Assembly: GCA_937876395.1 (NCBI GenBank)
Contig: CALEIM010000171.1
Coordinates: forward strand, 1 to 15,721
DNA from: an uncultured Wenzhouxiangella sp.
GTDB taxonomy: Bacteria > Pseudomonadota > Gammaproteobacteria > Xanthomonadales > Wenzhouxiangellaceae
Direction of reading: 5' to 3'
DNA length: 15,721 nt
Positions 15,368 to 15,721 of this stretch are shown here, piece after piece; the stretch's first letter is position 1; each line of letters begins with the position of its first letter. Under the pieces are notes generated by a model. That model was not told the DNA's origin. It worked only from the letters and a program-made list of their open reading frames with translations, and did no database searches. The position numbers were made by a program, and so were the translations under genes.

Positions 15368-15721
15368 CTAATCGAGTCTTAACTGCTCCTTCTCGAGACT
15401 AAAACTACGATCTGAAAGACGAATTTTTGAGATCCTTAGGCCATCTTCTCTTGCACGGGATGCATCAATCGCAGTTTCTAAAAGTGCATCCGAAGCTTGG
15501 GGGCCTAAACATACCTCAACTACATAACCCGGATCTATTTCGTAGTGACCTTCAGCTCGGTCGAAGAATATTACCCTCTGCTCCTGCTCCTGCTCCCACA
15601 CAGAAGACTTGGTAAGAAACGCGCGTTGTAGATGCCTAATCCTTGCTTCTCTATCCTCCACAGTATCTTCGGAAAGGTCGATAACGGGCCTTTCGTCGGA
15701 GTAAATGACAGGCAGTGGGTA
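15368..15721 (-). CDS. DUF2971 family protein, 3' part (runs off the right edge)
   Basis: The minus-strand frame is open from the right window edge to the stop at 15368, giving the last 117 residues; the N-terminus is outside. The visible part starts with YPLPVIYSDERPVID, then FLTKSSVWEQEQEQRVIF, then a hydrophobic strand before EVCLGPQASD. This series (VxYsdERPv, K-x-x-x-W-x-x-E-x-E-x-R, EVxxGxxAS) is characteristic of DUF2971. A GTG at 15661 is internal and not the likely start. The family is widespread in accessory regions and has no established biochemical role that I know of. Base composition is noticeably more AT-rich than the backbone genes, consistent with transfer. Confidence 0.85.
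   Translation of the reverse strand, partial: YPLPVIYSDERPVIDLSEDTVEDREARIRHLQRAFLTKSSVWEQEQEQRVIFFDRAEGHYEIDPGYVVEVCLGPQASDALLETAIDASRAREDGLRISKIRLSDRSFSLEKEQLRLD

Noticed and set aside
13072..15721. Integrase or transposase gene
   Set aside because: I looked for one on both strands because of the tRNA scars and saw no tyrosine or serine recombinase or DDE motif. The element, if any, lacks its recombinase in this window.

Overview
The window looks like a piece of a GC-rich gammaproteobacterial chromosome. The genes are dense, SD sites are recognisable, the tRNA genes encode their CCA, and the signalling proteins are of proteobacterial type. The genus cannot be fixed from the sequence. The backbone runs from 1 to about 13071. 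From there to the right end the sequence looks like an accessory region: it is loosely packed, patchily less GC-rich, and carries tRNA 3'-end fragments, inverted repeats and poorly characterised genes.

Left block, + strand (1-6324), signalling. A 5'-truncated membrane GGDEF-EAL protein with an intact product-inhibition site is followed by a likely three-gene unit. That unit holds a response-regulator/class III nucleotide cyclase with a histidine-kinase-like phosphoacceptor stub, a single-domain CheY/DivK-type receiver, and a membrane hybrid histidine kinase ending in a degenerate second receiver. Middle block (6368-7418): a small lipoprotein (-) and a DUF3307 membrane protein (+), divergently transcribed.

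Right backbone block, - strand (12699 down to 7421): a tightly packed four-gene operon. In order of transcription it encodes a HlyD/DevB-type periplasmic adaptor, a DevC-type permease, a DevA-type ATPase fused to a C-terminal GAF domain, and a patatin-like phospholipase with an N-terminal cyclic-nucleotide-binding domain. The GAF domain is of the phosphodiesterase/CyaB type and keeps a near-complete NKFDE signature. Two successive genes of one operon therefore carry domains that could sense a cyclic nucleotide, and the same window encodes a class III cyclase whose base-selecting position is Glu rather than Lys. The main hypothesis is a cyclic-nucleotide-gated export and lipid-remodelling module. 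This is inference, and no binding data can be read from DNA.

Accessory region (13072-15721): an intact tRNA-Arg(CCG) is followed by about 1 kb with no convincing gene. That stretch holds GTGAC repeats phased every 11 bp, a cluster of interleaved inverted repeats, a decayed tRNA-like 3' end, and a clear 3' fragment of tRNA-Asn with its Rho-independent terminator. Then come two unrecognised genes (a small acidic protein and a two-TM membrane protein), a possible gene remnant, and the 3' part of a DUF2971 gene running off the right edge. No integrase or transposase is visible, so this reads as an integration hot spot with scars of past elements.
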